Origin: Candidatus Komeilibacteria bacterium RIFCSPLOWO2_02_FULL_48_11
GTDB taxonomy: Bacteria; Patescibacteriota; Patescibacteriia; UBA2169
Direction: 5' to 3'
DNA: 5,200 nt
NCBI GenBank assembly: GCA_001818435.1
Contig: MHKO01000032.1
Span: forward strand, 20,260-25,459
Shown here: positions 5,149-5,200 of the stretch, piece after piece
How the letters are laid out: every line of letters starts with the position of its first letter
Numbering within the stretch: the first letter of the stretch is position 1
Translations under genes and position numbers: made by a program
The notes under the pieces: model-generated
What the model was told of the DNA's origin: nothing
Database searches by the model: none
What the model saw: the letters and a program-made list of their open reading frames with translations, nothing else

Positions 5149-5200
5149 GATCTTGGGGCCGACGCAGATCTTGCCCATATCGTCGGTGGCGAAGATGATG
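5134..5200 (-). CDS. 3' end of a minus-strand gene, product unknown (partial)
   Basis: The minus strand reads an open frame from the right edge that ends in TAA at 5134-5136. The last 21 residues are IIFATDDMGKI then CVGPKIAVEK. The family is not recognised from so short a tail. Third positions are G or C in 20 of 21 sense codons (ATC, GTC, GCC, AAG), far above the neighbouring genes. The strong intrinsic terminator immediately downstream supports a real gene end. The codon bias suggests either a highly expressed gene or one with a different origin. The gene continues beyond the window. Confidence 0.7.
   Translation of the reverse strand, partial: IIFATDDMGKICVGPKIAVEK

Overview
The window reads as a stretch of a Candidate Phyla Radiation (Patescibacteria) genome, probably Parcubacteria-like. 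The basis is family content: DUF5674, a small protein beginning GRWQELTLAEQ, and proteins ending in a PEP-utiliser 'swivel' domain without the usual partner domains. Other support is tight gene packing, weak or absent Shine-Dalgarno sites and many Lys-rich helical proteins. TGA acts as a stop (at 2611 and 2826), so a recoded Gracilibacteria-type code is unlikely. The lineage is inferred from recalled family distribution and not from a marker gene.

Layout. Positions 1-104 hold a hairpin terminator. Positions 105-986 (minus) encode a long coiled-coil protein with its own promoter (TTGACA, 17 bp, TAAAGT) in the divergent intergenic region. From 1084 onward the plus strand carries a codirectional series: a 510-residue protein ending in a phosphohistidine swivel domain (1084-2613); a DUF433 antitoxin-like protein (2646-2828) with a promoter placing transcription start almost at its ATG; what looks like the surviving C-terminal tail of the matching DUF5615 toxin (2815-2892); DUF5674 (2895-3239); a 109-residue protein of unknown function (3242-3571); and a second swivel-domain protein of 484 residues (3577-5031). 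The last three genes have gaps of only 2 and 5 bp and probably form one operon. Positions 5030-5113 hold two convergent terminators, and the 3' end of a minus-strand gene with strongly GC-biased third positions enters from the right edge.

How the genes may work together. The two swivel proteins share the C-terminal domain carrying the phospho-accepting histidine (37 of the last 50 aligned residues identical by my count). Both have a long, mostly helical N-terminal part. Neither shows the ATP-grasp domain that charges the histidine in PEP synthase, PPDK or rifampin phosphotransferase, nor the C-terminal TIM barrel that uses it. They look like carrier-plus-unknown-domain proteins whose phosphate donor and acceptor lie elsewhere. 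Their placement around DUF5674 and the 109-residue protein is the best candidate here for an undescribed function. The DUF433 locus looks like a decayed toxin-antitoxin module. No CRISPR array, tRNA, rRNA or insertion sequence was seen.
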